Counted from the stretch's first letter, positions 1-8,255 are shown. The stretch: 64,000 bases of DNA from Brooklawnia propionicigenes (GCF_030297015.1 NZ_AP028056.1:1436939-1500938), one strand, 5' to 3'. Notes: a model not told the origin generated them from the letters alone. Numbers and translations: made by a program.

Positions 1-88
1 CAAGCGGTCCGCCCTTGTCCTTCTTCGCGGAGTTGCCGGATTTACCCGGCTTTGCCGCACGCTTCGGGCTTTTTGCCTTCTCAGCCAT
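1..88 (-). CDS. N-terminus of a probable penicillin-binding protein (partial)
   Basis: Only the first 29 codons are in the window. They give a Lys/Ala/Gly-rich cytoplasmic head (MAEKAKSPKRAAKPGKSGN...) of the kind that precedes the membrane anchor of actinobacterial class A PBPs (PonA-type transglycosylase/transpeptidase). The identity rests mainly on context: in Mycobacterium tuberculosis the DUF5318 gene (Rv0049) is directly followed by ponA1, and here the start codon overlaps the end of the DUF5318 gene by 8 bp (ATGGCTGA), which implies translational coupling. No catalytic domain is visible, so the family is an inference. Confidence 0.55.
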   Translation of the reverse strand, partial: MAEKAKSPKRAAKPGKSGNSAKKDKGGPL

Positions 89-515
89 AGATGTCCTCAA
101 CTGTCTGCTGTCTGCGAGGCGGACGGCGACGCTGGCCGTCGCCCAACACGAACGTCTCTATTAGATGGTTCCAGCCGCAATCAGGGCAAATCTCCACGAC
201 ACGCACCTTGAACTCACCGAATTCGTCCTGCATCTGCGCGAGCTCCTCGTCCGACTTGATGCGGCCCGAGAACTGCCCGAGTTGATCGCCGAAAACGTAG
301 TTGAGCAGCGTCAGCCGGTCGGAGACGCAAACCGGGCAGTCGCGTCCCGCCAACGAGCCATGATGCAGCGCCGATCGGACGAGGAGGGGGTCCGCGTCAC
401 ACGGGTCGAGGCCAGCCAGCAGGGCTTGTGGATGACGCATCGCTTCGAGGGTCGCCCGCCGTTGCAGGGCATGGCTCACCTGCTCACGCTGGGTGCGGAA
501 GCGCTGCGAAGCCAT
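81..515 (-). CDS. DUF5318 family zinc-ribbon-like protein
   Basis: A 144-residue protein whose overall pattern matches the actinobacterial DUF5318 family (Rv0049 type): an N-terminal helical part (REQVSHALQRR), a CPVC knuckle, the stretch LTLLNYVFGDQLG, an acidic SDEELA segment, and a second CPDC knuckle followed by WNHL. The two Cys pairs probably bind zinc. The function is unknown; the conserved position in front of a penicillin-binding protein gene suggests a role linked to cell-wall synthesis. The ATG at 515 was chosen because the family aligns from MASQRFRTQ; an upstream TTG at 542 is also open. It overlaps the following PBP start by 8 bp. Confidence 0.85.
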   Translation of the reverse strand: MASQRFRTQREQVSHALQRRATLEAMRHPQALLAGLDPCDADPLLVRSALHHGSLAGRDCPVCVSDRLTLLNYVFGDQLGQFSGRIKSDEELAQMQDEFGEFKVRVVEICPDCGWNHLIETFVLGDGQRRRPPRRQQTVEDIYG

Positions 516-622
516 GCGCACAAGCCTAAACCGGTAAGTCAACCAGGCCGGTTCGGCCGTGTTGATGCCGGGCGGCAGCGGCTAGTAGGATGAGCGAGCC
601 CGCGTGGGTTCACGCAGGTGTC

Positions 623-695
623 GGGGCATTAGCTCAGCTGGTAGAGCGACGGCTTTGCAAGCCGTAGGTCAGGGGTTCGAGCCCCCTATGCTCCA
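623..695 (+). tRNA. tRNA-Ala (TGC anticodon)
   Basis: The acceptor stem GGGGCAT pairs with ATGCTCC (one G-U). The D-arm is AGCTCAGCTGGTAGAGC, the anticodon loop CTTTGCAAG exposes TGC, and the T-arm GGGGTTCGAGCCCCC is perfect. The discriminator is A and CCA is not encoded (next bases CCC). The 73-nt cloverleaf is complete. The antisense strand of its 3' two-thirds encodes the last codons of the neighbouring serine recombinase, so the tRNA is the likely attachment site of the island to its right and was regenerated on integration. Confidence 0.95.
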
Positions 696-2319
696 CCCAA
701 TGTGTCTTACGGGAACACGCGACATCGGAAGATGTGGAGTGTTCCCGTTCGGCTTCCTTGCCTCTGGTCGCCTCGCGGACGATCGTTGCGAATGGCTCTG
801 CGAGGCGTGGACGTAGCTGCTCGTCTTCGGTGATCTCCAGCCGCGTGTAAAACGCTTGGTTCGCGAGCCTCCTGCTGCCGTCGTCAGAGCGCGCGTAGGC
901 CCGGTGCGCGTCGGTCAGCAGCCTCAGGCTGTCGTGGAGGAACGCGCGCCCACCGGTGTGTTGTTCGTCCTGCTGGGCGAGGCGCTGCTCGATGTCGGCC
1001 AGGCCGGTCCGGATGCGGTCTTGGTGCCGCTTGAGCGTCGGGAGGTCGATGGCGTCGGCGAAGTGCGCGCCCAGCAGCTTGTCGCTCTCGGCCTCCAGAC
1101 GTGCCCGGTTCGCGGTGAGGTCGGCGAACTCCTGATCCCGCCCGACACTGCGCTTGTCGAAGGCAGCGTCGACCTCGGCGGCGAGGTGCCGATAGTCGTC
1201 TTCGCTGATCGTGATCGAGGCGTATGAGTCCTCGACCAGCCGTTCCGCAACCTGCACGGGAACCGCGCGCCGAGTGCAACTCGTCTTCTTCGCGGCTCGA
1301 CCCGAGCAGACGAAGTAGGCGTAGGTCGTGCCGCGCGGGTTGGTCGCGAAGTCCAGCAGCATCCGCGACCCGCACGATCCGCAGTGCAGCAGGCCTTTCA
1401 GGTGGTGGGCGTGGGTGACGTGTCGCGTCATCCTGGCGTTGCGCGCCTTCAGCAGCGATTGCACCTGGTCAAACAGCGCGGGCTCCACCAGTGGCTTGTG
1501 CGCGCCGGGATGCAGCGCTCCCTTGTAGCGGATCACTCCGGCGTAGTACGGGTTCGTGAGTAGCTTGTAGAGGGTGTTCTTCCCCAGCGGCTTCGATGGC
1601 CGTTTCGGCGACGGCACCGTCGTCAATCCCCGGGCGGTGAGTTCACGCAACAGCCCGGTGACCGAGGTCTCGCCCCAGGCGTAGGTCTCGAACGCCCACC
1701 GGATCAACGGTGCGCGCTCGGGATCGACCTCGACCGTTCGAACCTCGCGGCCGTGCTCGTCGGTGCGACGGACGTTGAGGTAGCCGACCGGGGCGCGCAT
1801 CGGGGTTCCGCCCTGCGCGAGCTTCTGGGTGAGGCCTTTGGTGACTTCGGTGGCGAGGTTGCGGCTGTAGAACTCCGCGATGGACGACATGATTCCGTGG
1901 ACCAGCATCCCCGATGGGGTTTGGTCGATCGACTCCGTCGCCGATACCAAGGTGACGCCTGCGGCGAGAAGGGCTTCGTGAATCCTCACGTCATCAGCGC
2001 GGTTGCGGGCGAGCCGGTCGAGCTTGTGCACGATGCAGAACTCCACCCTTGTTGCCGCGATGAACGCAAGCATGTCTTGCAGCCCTGAACGGTCTGCCGA
2101 CCTGGCCGACTCGCCCGCGTCCACGAACTCGCGTACGACCCGCGCTTCCAGCTCGACGGCCTTCCTCGCGTTGGCCTCACGTTGCGCGGGGATCGAGAAA
2201 CCTTCCTCAGTTCCACCGCGTTCGGCCTGCTCCCGCGTCGAGACACGGAGGTAGGACACCGCAAGCAGCACCGGGACATCGGCCTCGACGGCGGTGTCGG
2301 TGGTGACTGTGGTGCTCAT
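634..2319 (-). CDS. Large serine recombinase / integrase of the island
   Basis: A 561-residue large serine recombinase. The resolvase catalytic domain is at about 15-165 (YLRVSTREQ with the nucleophilic Ser, later KLDRLARNRAD), followed by the recombinase domain, a zinc-ribbon (LLHCGSCGSRM ... CSGRA ... SCTRR) and a coiled-coil C-terminal region. The ATG at 2319 was chosen because GGAGG stands 5 bp upstream; longer readings run into a neighbouring reading frame. The last residues (VEHRGLEPLTYGLQSRR) are the antisense translation of tRNA-Ala, a layout typical of integrases that recombine at the tRNA next to them. It probably catalyses insertion and excision of the DNA to its right. Whether the tRNA-encoded tail is needed for activity is unknown. 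Confidence 0.9.
   Translation of the reverse strand: MSTTVTTDTAVEADVPVLLAVSYLRVSTREQAERGGTEEGFSIPAQREANARKAVELEARVVREFVDAGESARSADRSGLQDMLAFIAATRVEFCIVHKLDRLARNRADDVRIHEALLAAGVTLVSATESIDQTPSGMLVHGIMSSIAEFYSRNLATEVTKGLTQKLAQGGTPMRAPVGYLNVRRTDEHGREVRTVEVDPERAPLIRWAFETYAWGETSVTGLLRELTARGLTTVPSPKRPSKPLGKNTLYKLLTNPYYAGVIRYKGALHPGAHKPLVEPALFDQVQSLLKARNARMTRHVTHAHHLKGLLHCGSCGSRMLLDFATNPRGTTYAYFVCSGRAAKKTSCTRRAVPVQVAERLVEDSYASITISEDDYRHLAAEVDAAFDKRSVGRDQEFADLTANRARLEAESDKLLGAHFADAIDLPTLKRHQDRIRTGLADIEQRLAQQDEQHTGGRAFLHDSLRLLTDAHRAYARSDDGSRRLANQAFYTRLEITEDEQLRPRLAEPFATIVREATRGKEAEREHSTSSDVACSRKTHWVEHRGLEPLTYGLQSRRSTS
709..748. terminator. Strong hairpin behind tRNA-Ala, inside the recombinase 3' coding end
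   Basis: A 10-bp perfect stem (ACGGGAACAC / GTGTTCCCGT) encloses a second 5-bp stem ACATC/GATGT closed by a GGAA tetraloop. It lies 13 bp past the tRNA and can end tRNA transcription. It is also translated in the recombinase frame. No clear U-tract follows, so it could instead be part of the attachment site. Confidence 0.5.
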
Positions 2320-2347
2320 GGTGGCCTCCTTCGCCTCGAAAGGATCG

Positions 2348-2647
2348 TCAACAGGTTGGGGTCGTACCGGGCGACGGTGGTGGAGGATGTCCACCACCGT
2401 GATGCCGTGCGGAGCGGTCGCCTTCGGGGGCTGACGGTCCCGGAATTTTCCCGGAACCGCCAAGGCGTCCCGATGCTTCAGGTCCGATGCCGTCCGGCAG
2501 GCCCAGGCCGTAGGGGTCTGGCTCGCCGTTGACCCAGGCGCGATGCCGTGCCTCCGCGATCCCGAGCACCCACTCGATGAGCTTGCCCAGGTCAGGCGTG
2601 TCTCGTCGCGTCGACCTCAGCCGCAGATGCCGATCGTCTGTCCTCAT
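2348..2647 (-). CDS. Small hypothetical protein upstream of the recombinase
   Basis: A 99-codon reading frame starting MRTDDRHLRLRSTRRDT and continuing with DLGKLIEWVLGIAEARH, which looks like real coding sequence. The second half turns into a Pro/Gly/His-rich tail. In that part the frame one base off (ending ...VVDILHHRR...FEAKEAT just before the recombinase ATG) looks more protein-like, so a frameshift near 2463 is possible. Small genes of this sort often precede actinobacterial serine recombinases. I do not recognise a domain; an accessory role in recombination would be inference from position only. Confidence 0.4.
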   Translation of the reverse strand: MRTDDRHLRLRSTRRDTPDLGKLIEWVLGIAEARHRAWVNGEPDPYGLGLPDGIGPEASGRLGGSGKIPGPSAPEGDRSARHHGGGHPPPPSPGTTPTC

Positions 2648-2712
2648 GGCAGGTAGGTGCGCAGCACCTCCCAAAACGCGGACGACCGAACCGAATTACT
2701 GCCCGCCAGACA

Positions 2713-2778
2713 GACCCTGTTCGAGATGACACGCTTCTTGCAGATCAAGGACCGGACTAGTCCGTATGGAATTGTGAT
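2713..2778 (+). repeat. Left copy of 66-bp inverted repeat flanking the TetR gene
   Basis: Matches the reverse complement of 3431-3497 with a few mismatches and short gaps. It includes an identical 15-bp core TCTTGCAGATCAAGG (2736-2750) followed by the perfect 12-bp palindrome CGGACTAGTCCG (2753-2764). The palindrome is a good candidate for a TetR-dimer operator. Confidence 0.8.
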
Positions 2779-2788
2779 TGAGGCCAGA

Positions 2789-3394
2789 CTACCGCTCTTC
2801 GGCGACCTCGGGCAGAGCGAACTTCGGCAGGTGTAGCAGGCCGCGCCCGAGAGCCGCCGTGAACAGTTCCTCCGCGAGAGCGTCGAACTCTGGCGCCAGG
2901 AACCGTGCTGCCGCGTCCGCGATGTCAAGGTCCGTGCCCGGCTCGTCGGCGCGCAGTCGCAGGACGATGACAGCACGGATGTCATCGCACCAATCCTGGG
3001 TCGCGGTGGCCAGTGACGGGATCGCTCCAGCGACCGCGTCGGCGAGGAGCCTGGCCAGAGCCTGGCCCTCCAGGCGAGCGAACAGCCGATCCAGGGCCGC
3101 CACGATGCTGGCCCGTACTTCTTCAACCTCGGAGCCGTTGGGTGTGGGGCTGCCGTCGAGGAACGCGAGAGTGCTGGCCCGCATGTGACTAATCGCGTCC
3201 AGTGCGAGCCCTTCCTTCCCCTTGCCAGGGAAGTGGTGATACATGCTCCCGTGGCCGACCCCGGAGCGCTGCTGGAACATCTGCGGACTCGTCGCCTCGA
3301 ACCCCCGCTCTGCGAGCAGAGAGCATGCAGCAGCGACAAGCTTCTGCTTCGAGTCATACGCCGGACGACCCGGCCCACGCCGCCTCTCCATCAT
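2789..3394 (-). CDS. TetR/AcrR family transcriptional regulator
   Basis: A 201-residue protein with a TetR N-terminal HTH (about 10-60: KQKLVAAACSLLAERGFEATS ... GSMYHHFPGKGKEGL) and an all-helical ligand-binding part resembling the LmrA/YxaF-type C-terminal domain. ATG 3394 has AGGAG 8 bp upstream; GTG 3403 and ATG 3391 are alternatives. The gene is bracketed by a 66-bp inverted repeat whose palindromic centres probably serve as its own operators. The upstream copy lies between this gene and the divergent methyltransferase, so the regulator may control both its own transcription and that of the restriction-modification genes. The ligand is unknown. Confidence 0.85.
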   Translation of the reverse strand: MMERRRGPGRPAYDSKQKLVAAACSLLAERGFEATSPQMFQQRSGVGHGSMYHHFPGKGKEGLALDAISHMRASTLAFLDGSPTPNGSEVEEVRASIVAALDRLFARLEGQALARLLADAVAGAIPSLATATQDWCDDIRAVIVLRLRADEPGTDLDIADAAARFLAPEFDALAEELFTAALGRGLLHLPKFALPEVAEER

Positions 3395-3430
3395 CCCAGC
3401 CACTCCTCACTCGACGGCCCCGCCAGTCGC

Positions 3431-3497
3431 ATCAGCAATTTCGTACAGACTAGTACGGACCTTGATCTGCAAGACGCGTGATCACTCGAACGAGGTC
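3431..3497 (-). promoter_or_regulatory. Right copy of inverted repeat: probable TetR operator/promoter between divergent genes
   Basis: The second copy, in opposite orientation to 2713-2778, contains CCTTGATCTGCAAGA (3460-3474) and the ACTAGT-centred palindrome (3449-3454, flanked by GTAC on both sides). It sits 37 bp upstream of the TetR start and about 107 bp upstream of the methyltransferase start, as expected for an autoregulated divergent promoter. Confidence 0.65.
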
Positions 3498-3603
3498 AGT
3501 AGCAACAAGCGAAACTGACGAGCGTGACGACCGGGGAGGAGCGGTACTCTGCTCGCGGTCTGCGTGTTCCCGGCGGCGTGTCAGTGGGCCCAGATACGAT
3601 GGG

Positions 3604-5088
3604 ATGGTGCTGATGGCGGACCTCCTGGATGTCGCCGAGGTCGAGCGAGTTGCCGCCCTCGGTGGGCTCGATGCGCGCACGCAGAGCGAGCTTGGTCAGT
3701 TCTTCACGCCTGCAGCTGCGGCTCAGCTCATCGCTTCGATGCCCCGCTTACCCGAGGCGGGAACTCTGCGTGTGCTTGACCCTGGCGCGGGCTCAGGCGT
3801 GCTTGCCGCAGCACTCGTCAGCCGCGCGCTATCGGAGCGACCGGGCCTGTCGATTGAGATCGTTGCGGTTGAGCGCGACCCCGCTGTGTTGCCGAGTCTT
3901 CGGGCCACGCTCTCTGCGTGCGAGCACGCTGGCGGTGGCCGAGTCCACGCCGAGGCTGTCGAAGCGGACTTCATTCTCGACTCCGTCGGCTTGGGTGCGT
4001 CACTCAGCCTTGATGGCCAGTTCGATCTCGTGATCGAGAACCCTCCATACGGGAAGCTGGCGGTGTCCAGCGCACATCGCACGGCCATGCGTGCTGCCGG
4101 AGTCGATGCGCCCAACCTGTATGCGGCGTTCCTTTCTCTGTCCGTCGCGGCACTCAGGGCAGGCGGGCAGGTCGTCGCGATCACCCCCCGCTCCTTCTTC
4201 AACGGCCCATACTTCGGCGCATTCCGTGCCCACTTGCTCGACTCAATCGCGCTCGACCGAGTGCACGTCTTCGATTCCCGCTCGACAGTCTTCGCAGATA
4301 CCGGGGTCCTCCAGGAAAACGTGGTCTTCGCCGGAACACGAGGTGCGACGCCTGGGGTCGTCGAAATTTCGGTCAGCCGCAGCCATACCGATGACATCTC
4401 GTCCCGTGCCGTTGCCTACGAAGAGGTCGTCTTCCCCAACGACCCCCACCGATTCATCCGGCTGGCGACCAATGCCGACGACACGGCTGTCGCCGACGTG
4501 GTGCTCTCCCAGCCGTGCTCGCTGACCGATCTTGGTGTTCAAGTCTCCACTGGTCGGGTGGTGGACTTCCGGTCGCGTCATGCTCTGAGCGCCGTCGAAC
4601 AGCCGGACGCCGTGCCATTGGTCTATCCCGGCAATCTCCGGGACGGCAGCGTGCTCTGGCCACGAGAGATTCGTAAGCCCCAGTGGTTCCGACCCAGTGA
4701 TGACAAGGACCGCGGCATGCTCCTGCCAGAGGGCTGGTACGCGGTCGTCAAGCGTTTCAGCGCGAAGGAAGAGCGCCGTCGGATCGTTGCTTCGGTCTGG
4801 TCGCCCGCGGACAACCCCGGCGAGGTAGCGTTCGAGAACCACCTCAACGTCTTCCATATCGGAGGCCACGGCTTGGACGAAGACCTCGCCAAGGGAATCG
4901 CCGTGTGGCTCAACTCCTCCGTCATCGACAAGTTCTTCCGAACCTTCTCCGGGCACACCCAGGTCAACGCCACCGACCTACGATCCTTGCGGTTCCCCAC
5001 AGCGGCCGCACTGCGCGAACTGGGCTGCAACGGTGCCGCGTCCCAGGTCGAAGTGGACTTCTTGGTCATGGAGTTGATCGCCGCGTGA
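3604..5088 (+). CDS. Type II N6-adenine DNA methyltransferase (partner of the BsuBI/PstI-like endonuclease)
   Basis: A 494-residue methyltransferase. Motif I is LDPGAGSG (about 58-65, SAM binding) and motif IV is NPPY at 146-149 in VIENPPYGKL. A target-recognition C-terminal half contains FRTFSGHTQVNATDLRSLRFP. It is preceded by an FTPAAAAQLI segment typical of Eco57I-like gamma-class methyltransferases. It should methylate adenine to protect the site cut by the adjoining endonuclease; relatives of that endonuclease recognise CTGCAG, so this sequence is the first guess. The start is uncertain: ATG 3604 or ATG 3613, with the frame open to 3478. The stop overlaps the endonuclease GTG (GTGA). 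Confidence 0.88.
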   Translation: MVLMADLLDVAEVERVAALGGLDARTQSELGQFFTPAAAAQLIASMPRLPEAGTLRVLDPGAGSGVLAAALVSRALSERPGLSIEIVAVERDPAVLPSLRATLSACEHAGGGRVHAEAVEADFILDSVGLGASLSLDGQFDLVIENPPYGKLAVSSAHRTAMRAAGVDAPNLYAAFLSLSVAALRAGGQVVAITPRSFFNGPYFGAFRAHLLDSIALDRVHVFDSRSTVFADTGVLQENVVFAGTRGATPGVVEISVSRSHTDDISSRAVAYEEVVFPNDPHRFIRLATNADDTAVADVVLSQPCSLTDLGVQVSTGRVVDFRSRHALSAVEQPDAVPLVYPGNLRDGSVLWPREIRKPQWFRPSDDKDRGMLLPEGWYAVVKRFSAKEERRRIVASVWSPADNPGEVAFENHLNVFHIGGHGLDEDLAKGIAVWLNSSVIDKFFRTFSGHTQVNATDLRSLRFPTAAALRELGCNGAASQVEVDFLVMELIAA

Positions 5089-6044
5089 GCGAGTTGAGCG
5101 AGACCGCCTATGAGCGAGTGGAAGATGCGCGGATAGTCCTCGAAACGCTCGGCATGGACGCGGAGCGCAGCAATGAAAGATCGGCGCTTGTGCTCCTGGC
5201 GCTTCTGCGCCTCGCACCATCCGAGTCTGGGGCAGAGGCCGCCAACCCGATGCTCGGCACGCGGGCGATCATGAACTTCATCCGTGACGAGTACGGCAAA
5301 GACTACGCGCCGAACACTCGTGAGACTGTCCGTCGGTTCACGCTCCATCAGTTCGTGGAGGTCCAGCTCGTAGTGCAGAACCCCGATGAGCCGCAACGCC
5401 CGGTCAATTCTCCGAAGTGGAACTACCAGGTCACGGCCGAGGCGTTGGAAGTCCTGCGCGCATACGGTACCGACTACTGGCAGTTGGCCGTCGATCGGTA
5501 CCTCGCGGAGCTGCCGGGGCTCAAGGCCCGCTACGCGGCTGCGCGCGAGATGGATCGCATCCCGCTCACGCTTCCGGATGGCTCGACCTTCACCTTGACG
5601 CCCGGCGGGCAGAACGTACTTCTCAAGGCGATGGTCGAGGACTTCTGCCCCCGCTTCACCCCAGGCGGTCAGGTGTTCTACATCGGTGATGCGGGCGACA
5701 AGTGGGCACTTTTCGAACGCGAAGCCCTGGCGGCGCTCAACGTGAAAGTCAACGAGCACGGCAAGATGCCGGACCTCGTCATCTACATTCCAGACCGCAA
5801 CTGGTTGGTGCTCTTGGAAGCAGCAAGCTCCCACGGCCCCGTCGACTCCAAACGACATGCCGAACTCGCCGACCTGTTCGCCGAGTCAACGGCAGGTCTC
5901 GTCTACGTGTCGTGCTTCCCTGACCGGGCGGAGTTGCGCAAGTACGTCGACAAGGTCGCGTGGGAGTCCGAAGTCTGGTGCGCCGACCACCCGACCCACA
6001 TGATCCACTACAACGGCGAACGCTTCCTTGGGCCTTACGCCTGA
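5085..6044 (+). CDS. BsuBI/PstI family type II restriction endonuclease
   Basis: A 319-residue protein with the two-part layout of the BsuBI/PstI family. The N-terminal helical region (about 1-150) includes ANPMLGTRAIMNFIRDEYGKDYAPNTRE in segments. The C-terminal nuclease domain contains GDAGDKWALFE, KMPDLVIY and LLEAASSHGPVDSKRHAEL, where the Asp and Glu residues are the expected metal ligands. The GTG start at 5085 overlaps the methyltransferase stop, so the pair is co-translated as a restriction-modification operon. The length fits the family (about 315-320 aa). Specificity is not readable from sequence alone; CTGCAG is known for the founding members. Confidence 0.9.
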   Translation: MSELSETAYERVEDARIVLETLGMDAERSNERSALVLLALLRLAPSESGAEAANPMLGTRAIMNFIRDEYGKDYAPNTRETVRRFTLHQFVEVQLVVQNPDEPQRPVNSPKWNYQVTAEALEVLRAYGTDYWQLAVDRYLAELPGLKARYAAAREMDRIPLTLPDGSTFTLTPGGQNVLLKAMVEDFCPRFTPGGQVFYIGDAGDKWALFEREALAALNVKVNEHGKMPDLVIYIPDRNWLVLLEAASSHGPVDSKRHAELADLFAESTAGLVYVSCFPDRAELRKYVDKVAWESEVWCADHPTHMIHYNGERFLGPYA

Positions 6045-6062
6045 GCATCGAACGAGGAAACA

Positions 6063-7961
6063 GTGACCAACCCCGATACCAGTTTCACCGCCAGCTCTGT
6101 CCGACTACAGACCCTCCTTGAGAATGCGAAAGAGGGGCGACTTCAGCTGCCTGACTTTCAGCGCAGCTGGGTGTGGGACGAAGAGCGTATCCGGGGCCTG
6201 ATTGCTTCCATTTCTCGGGGGTTTCCAGTTGGTGCCGTCATGACCCTGCGTACAGGCGGTGCAGTGGACTTCAAGCCACGGCCGTTGGAGGGAGCACCCG
6301 CGGCTGCGGCTGATGAGACGCCCGACTCCCTCTTGCTTGACGGTCAGCAACGTCTCACATCGCTGTACCAAGTGCTGGTCCGCAAGCAGGTCGTGGCGAC
6401 CTTGACTCCGAGGCGCCAGCGGGTAAGAAGGTGGTTCTATCTCGACATTGAGAAATGCCTGGACGAAGCCGGGGATCGTGATGAGGCCGTTGTCATCCTT
6501 CCCGAAAGCCGACGGGTGACGGCAGAGTTCGGGCGGGTAGTCGAACTCGATCTCTCCACGCGTGAGTTGGAGTTCGAAAACATGATGTTCCCACTGACCT
6601 CGGTCCTCGATTACGCCGACTGGCAAACGGCGTTCGTAATGCAATACAGCGGCACTGCGGACTTCCAAGCTCGGTTCCAGCGACTGAACGAGTTCCATGA
6701 AAGGGTCATCAAGAACTTCACGGCGTACCTCGTGCCGCAGATTGAACTTTCGGCGTCTACAAGTAAAGAAGCGGTCTGCGTCGTTTTCGAGAAGGTGAAT
6801 ACCGGCGGTAAGGCGCTCGATGCATTCGAACTCATCACCGCTATGTATGCAGCCGACGGCTATGAGTTGCGAAAAGACTGGTTTGGCACAGAAGAGGGCG
6901 AAGGGCGGCATGGCAGACTGCGCGCAGCAATGCGGCTGCCGTCAGCGGCGGAGGGCGTGCTCTCCGGGGTCGGGAACACCGACTTCCTGCAAGCGATCTC
7001 GTTGTTTCACACACGAGACTTGCGTGAATCCGCGAAGGGAGAGGGCAAGACGGGCAGAGAGCTCCCTCAAGTCTCCGCGACCAGGCAGGTCCTGCTCAAT
7101 CTCCCGTTGGACGCGTATAAGCAGTACCAGCACCGCGTCGAAGAGGGCTTCCTCTCAGCCGCCAAGTTCCTGATCCAGCTCGACATCTACCGAGTGAAGG
7201 ACTTGCCCTACCAGAGCCAAGTTGTCCCACTTGCTGCGATTCTCGCCGAGCTTGGCCGAGATGCCGACTCACCGGCAGCCATCGAGAAGATTCGTCGGTG
7301 GTATTGGAATGGCGTTTTCGGTGAGTTATACGGCTCGTCCACAGAAACGCGAATCGCGAAGGACTTCATCGAGGTTGTGGACTGGGTGCGCGGTGGCTCC
7401 GAGCCCTCGACAGTGCGCGACGCAACGGTGCGAGCTGATCGTCTGGATACGATGCGCATGAGACTCTCTGCCGCCTATAAGGGAGTGAACGCACTGCTCA
7501 TGAACCGCGGGGCAGAGGACTTTCGTTCGGGACAGACATTCAGCCACACGATTTTCTTTGATGAGAACGTGGACATCCACCACATCTTCCCGCAGGACTG
7601 GTGCAAGAAGACGGGCATCTCGAAGCAGGTCTACGACTCGATCATCAACAAGACCCCACTTACGGCCCGGACCAATCGGATTATCGGAGGCGTCGCACCG
7701 AGCGAGTACCTCGCGCGTATCGAAGGCGACGGTGCTGAGCCCGAGGAAGTCAATAGCAGACTGCGGAGTCACCTCGTAGACCCGGCTCTGCTGCGCACCG
7801 ACGACTTCGAGTCGGCGTTCCGAAAGCGCCGTAATGAGCTTGTGGCTCTGATCGAGAAGGCAATTGGAAAGCCTGTAATCATCACAGAACCTCCGGAAGC
7901 CGATGGGGACTTCGATGAGGATCCCACTGAAATCGAGGACCTCGGCTCCGACGCCTTGTGA
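6063..7961 (+). CDS. GmrSD-like type IV restriction protein (DUF262 + DUF1524 HNH)
   Basis: 632 residues. The N-terminal DUF262 domain carries LPDFQRSWVWD (29-39) and the ParB/Srx-like DGQQR motif (93-97) that binds or hydrolyses nucleotide. The C-terminal DUF1524 HNH-type nuclease has DIHHIFPQDW with the histidine pair at 506-507 and later TARTNRIIGG. Both activities sit on one chain, as in fused GmrS-GmrD, which cleaves glucosylated hydroxymethylcytosine phage DNA. The GTG start follows GAGGAAACA at a spacing of 4-5 bp, only 18 bp after the restriction endonuclease, so it is probably part of the same transcript. The sensitivity to modified DNA is inferred from the family. Confidence 0.85.
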   Translation: MTNPDTSFTASSVRLQTLLENAKEGRLQLPDFQRSWVWDEERIRGLIASISRGFPVGAVMTLRTGGAVDFKPRPLEGAPAAAADETPDSLLLDGQQRLTSLYQVLVRKQVVATLTPRRQRVRRWFYLDIEKCLDEAGDRDEAVVILPESRRVTAEFGRVVELDLSTRELEFENMMFPLTSVLDYADWQTAFVMQYSGTADFQARFQRLNEFHERVIKNFTAYLVPQIELSASTSKEAVCVVFEKVNTGGKALDAFELITAMYAADGYELRKDWFGTEEGEGRHGRLRAAMRLPSAAEGVLSGVGNTDFLQAISLFHTRDLRESAKGEGKTGRELPQVSATRQVLLNLPLDAYKQYQHRVEEGFLSAAKFLIQLDIYRVKDLPYQSQVVPLAAILAELGRDADSPAAIEKIRRWYWNGVFGELYGSSTETRIAKDFIEVVDWVRGGSEPSTVRDATVRADRLDTMRMRLSAAYKGVNALLMNRGAEDFRSGQTFSHTIFFDENVDIHHIFPQDWCKKTGISKQVYDSIINKTPLTARTNRIIGGVAPSEYLARIEGDGAEPEEVNSRLRSHLVDPALLRTDDFESAFRKRRNELVALIEKAIGKPVIITEPPEADGDFDEDPTEIEDLGSDAL

Positions 7962-7982
7962 GAAGTCATCCCGCTCGACCGG

Positions 7983-8255
7983 CTAATGCTCACGAATCCT
8001 GGCCCACACCGTGCCACGGTGGATGCCGAACTGCCTCGCCAGCGCGTTCACGCTGACGCCGCTCGCTCGGGCTGTTCGCATAGCGTCCACTTCGCTGTCC
8101 GTGAGGCGTGTTCGAGGTCGTCTACTTGGTTCCGCCGCCGCGCCAATCAGCGGGTCGTCCGACTCTCCGACAGGGGCGGGATCCTCGCAAATGCCTAGAT
8201 TCCACGCGGAAACTAGCCGCTCAACCCGTGGTCGCCTGTTCCCGTAGTGCTCCAT
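7983..8255 (-). CDS. Small resolvase-type HTH protein (hypothetical)
   Basis: 90 residues. The last 45 form a helix-turn-helix like the C-terminus of resolvases/invertases (RLTDSEVDAMRTARASGVSV and ALARQFGIHRGTVW). The first half (MEHYGNRRPRVERLVSAWNLG) is not recognised. ATG 8255 has GGTGGG upstream; a TTG at 8282 is also open. It converges on the GmrSD-like gene with a 21-bp gap. It could be a small regulator or the tail of a lost recombinase, since related HTH debris occurs at 9.4 kb. Confidence 0.45.
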   Translation of the reverse strand: MEHYGNRRPRVERLVSAWNLGICEDPAPVGESDDPLIGAAAEPSRRPRTRLTDSEVDAMRTARASGVSVNALARQFGIHRGTVWARIREH

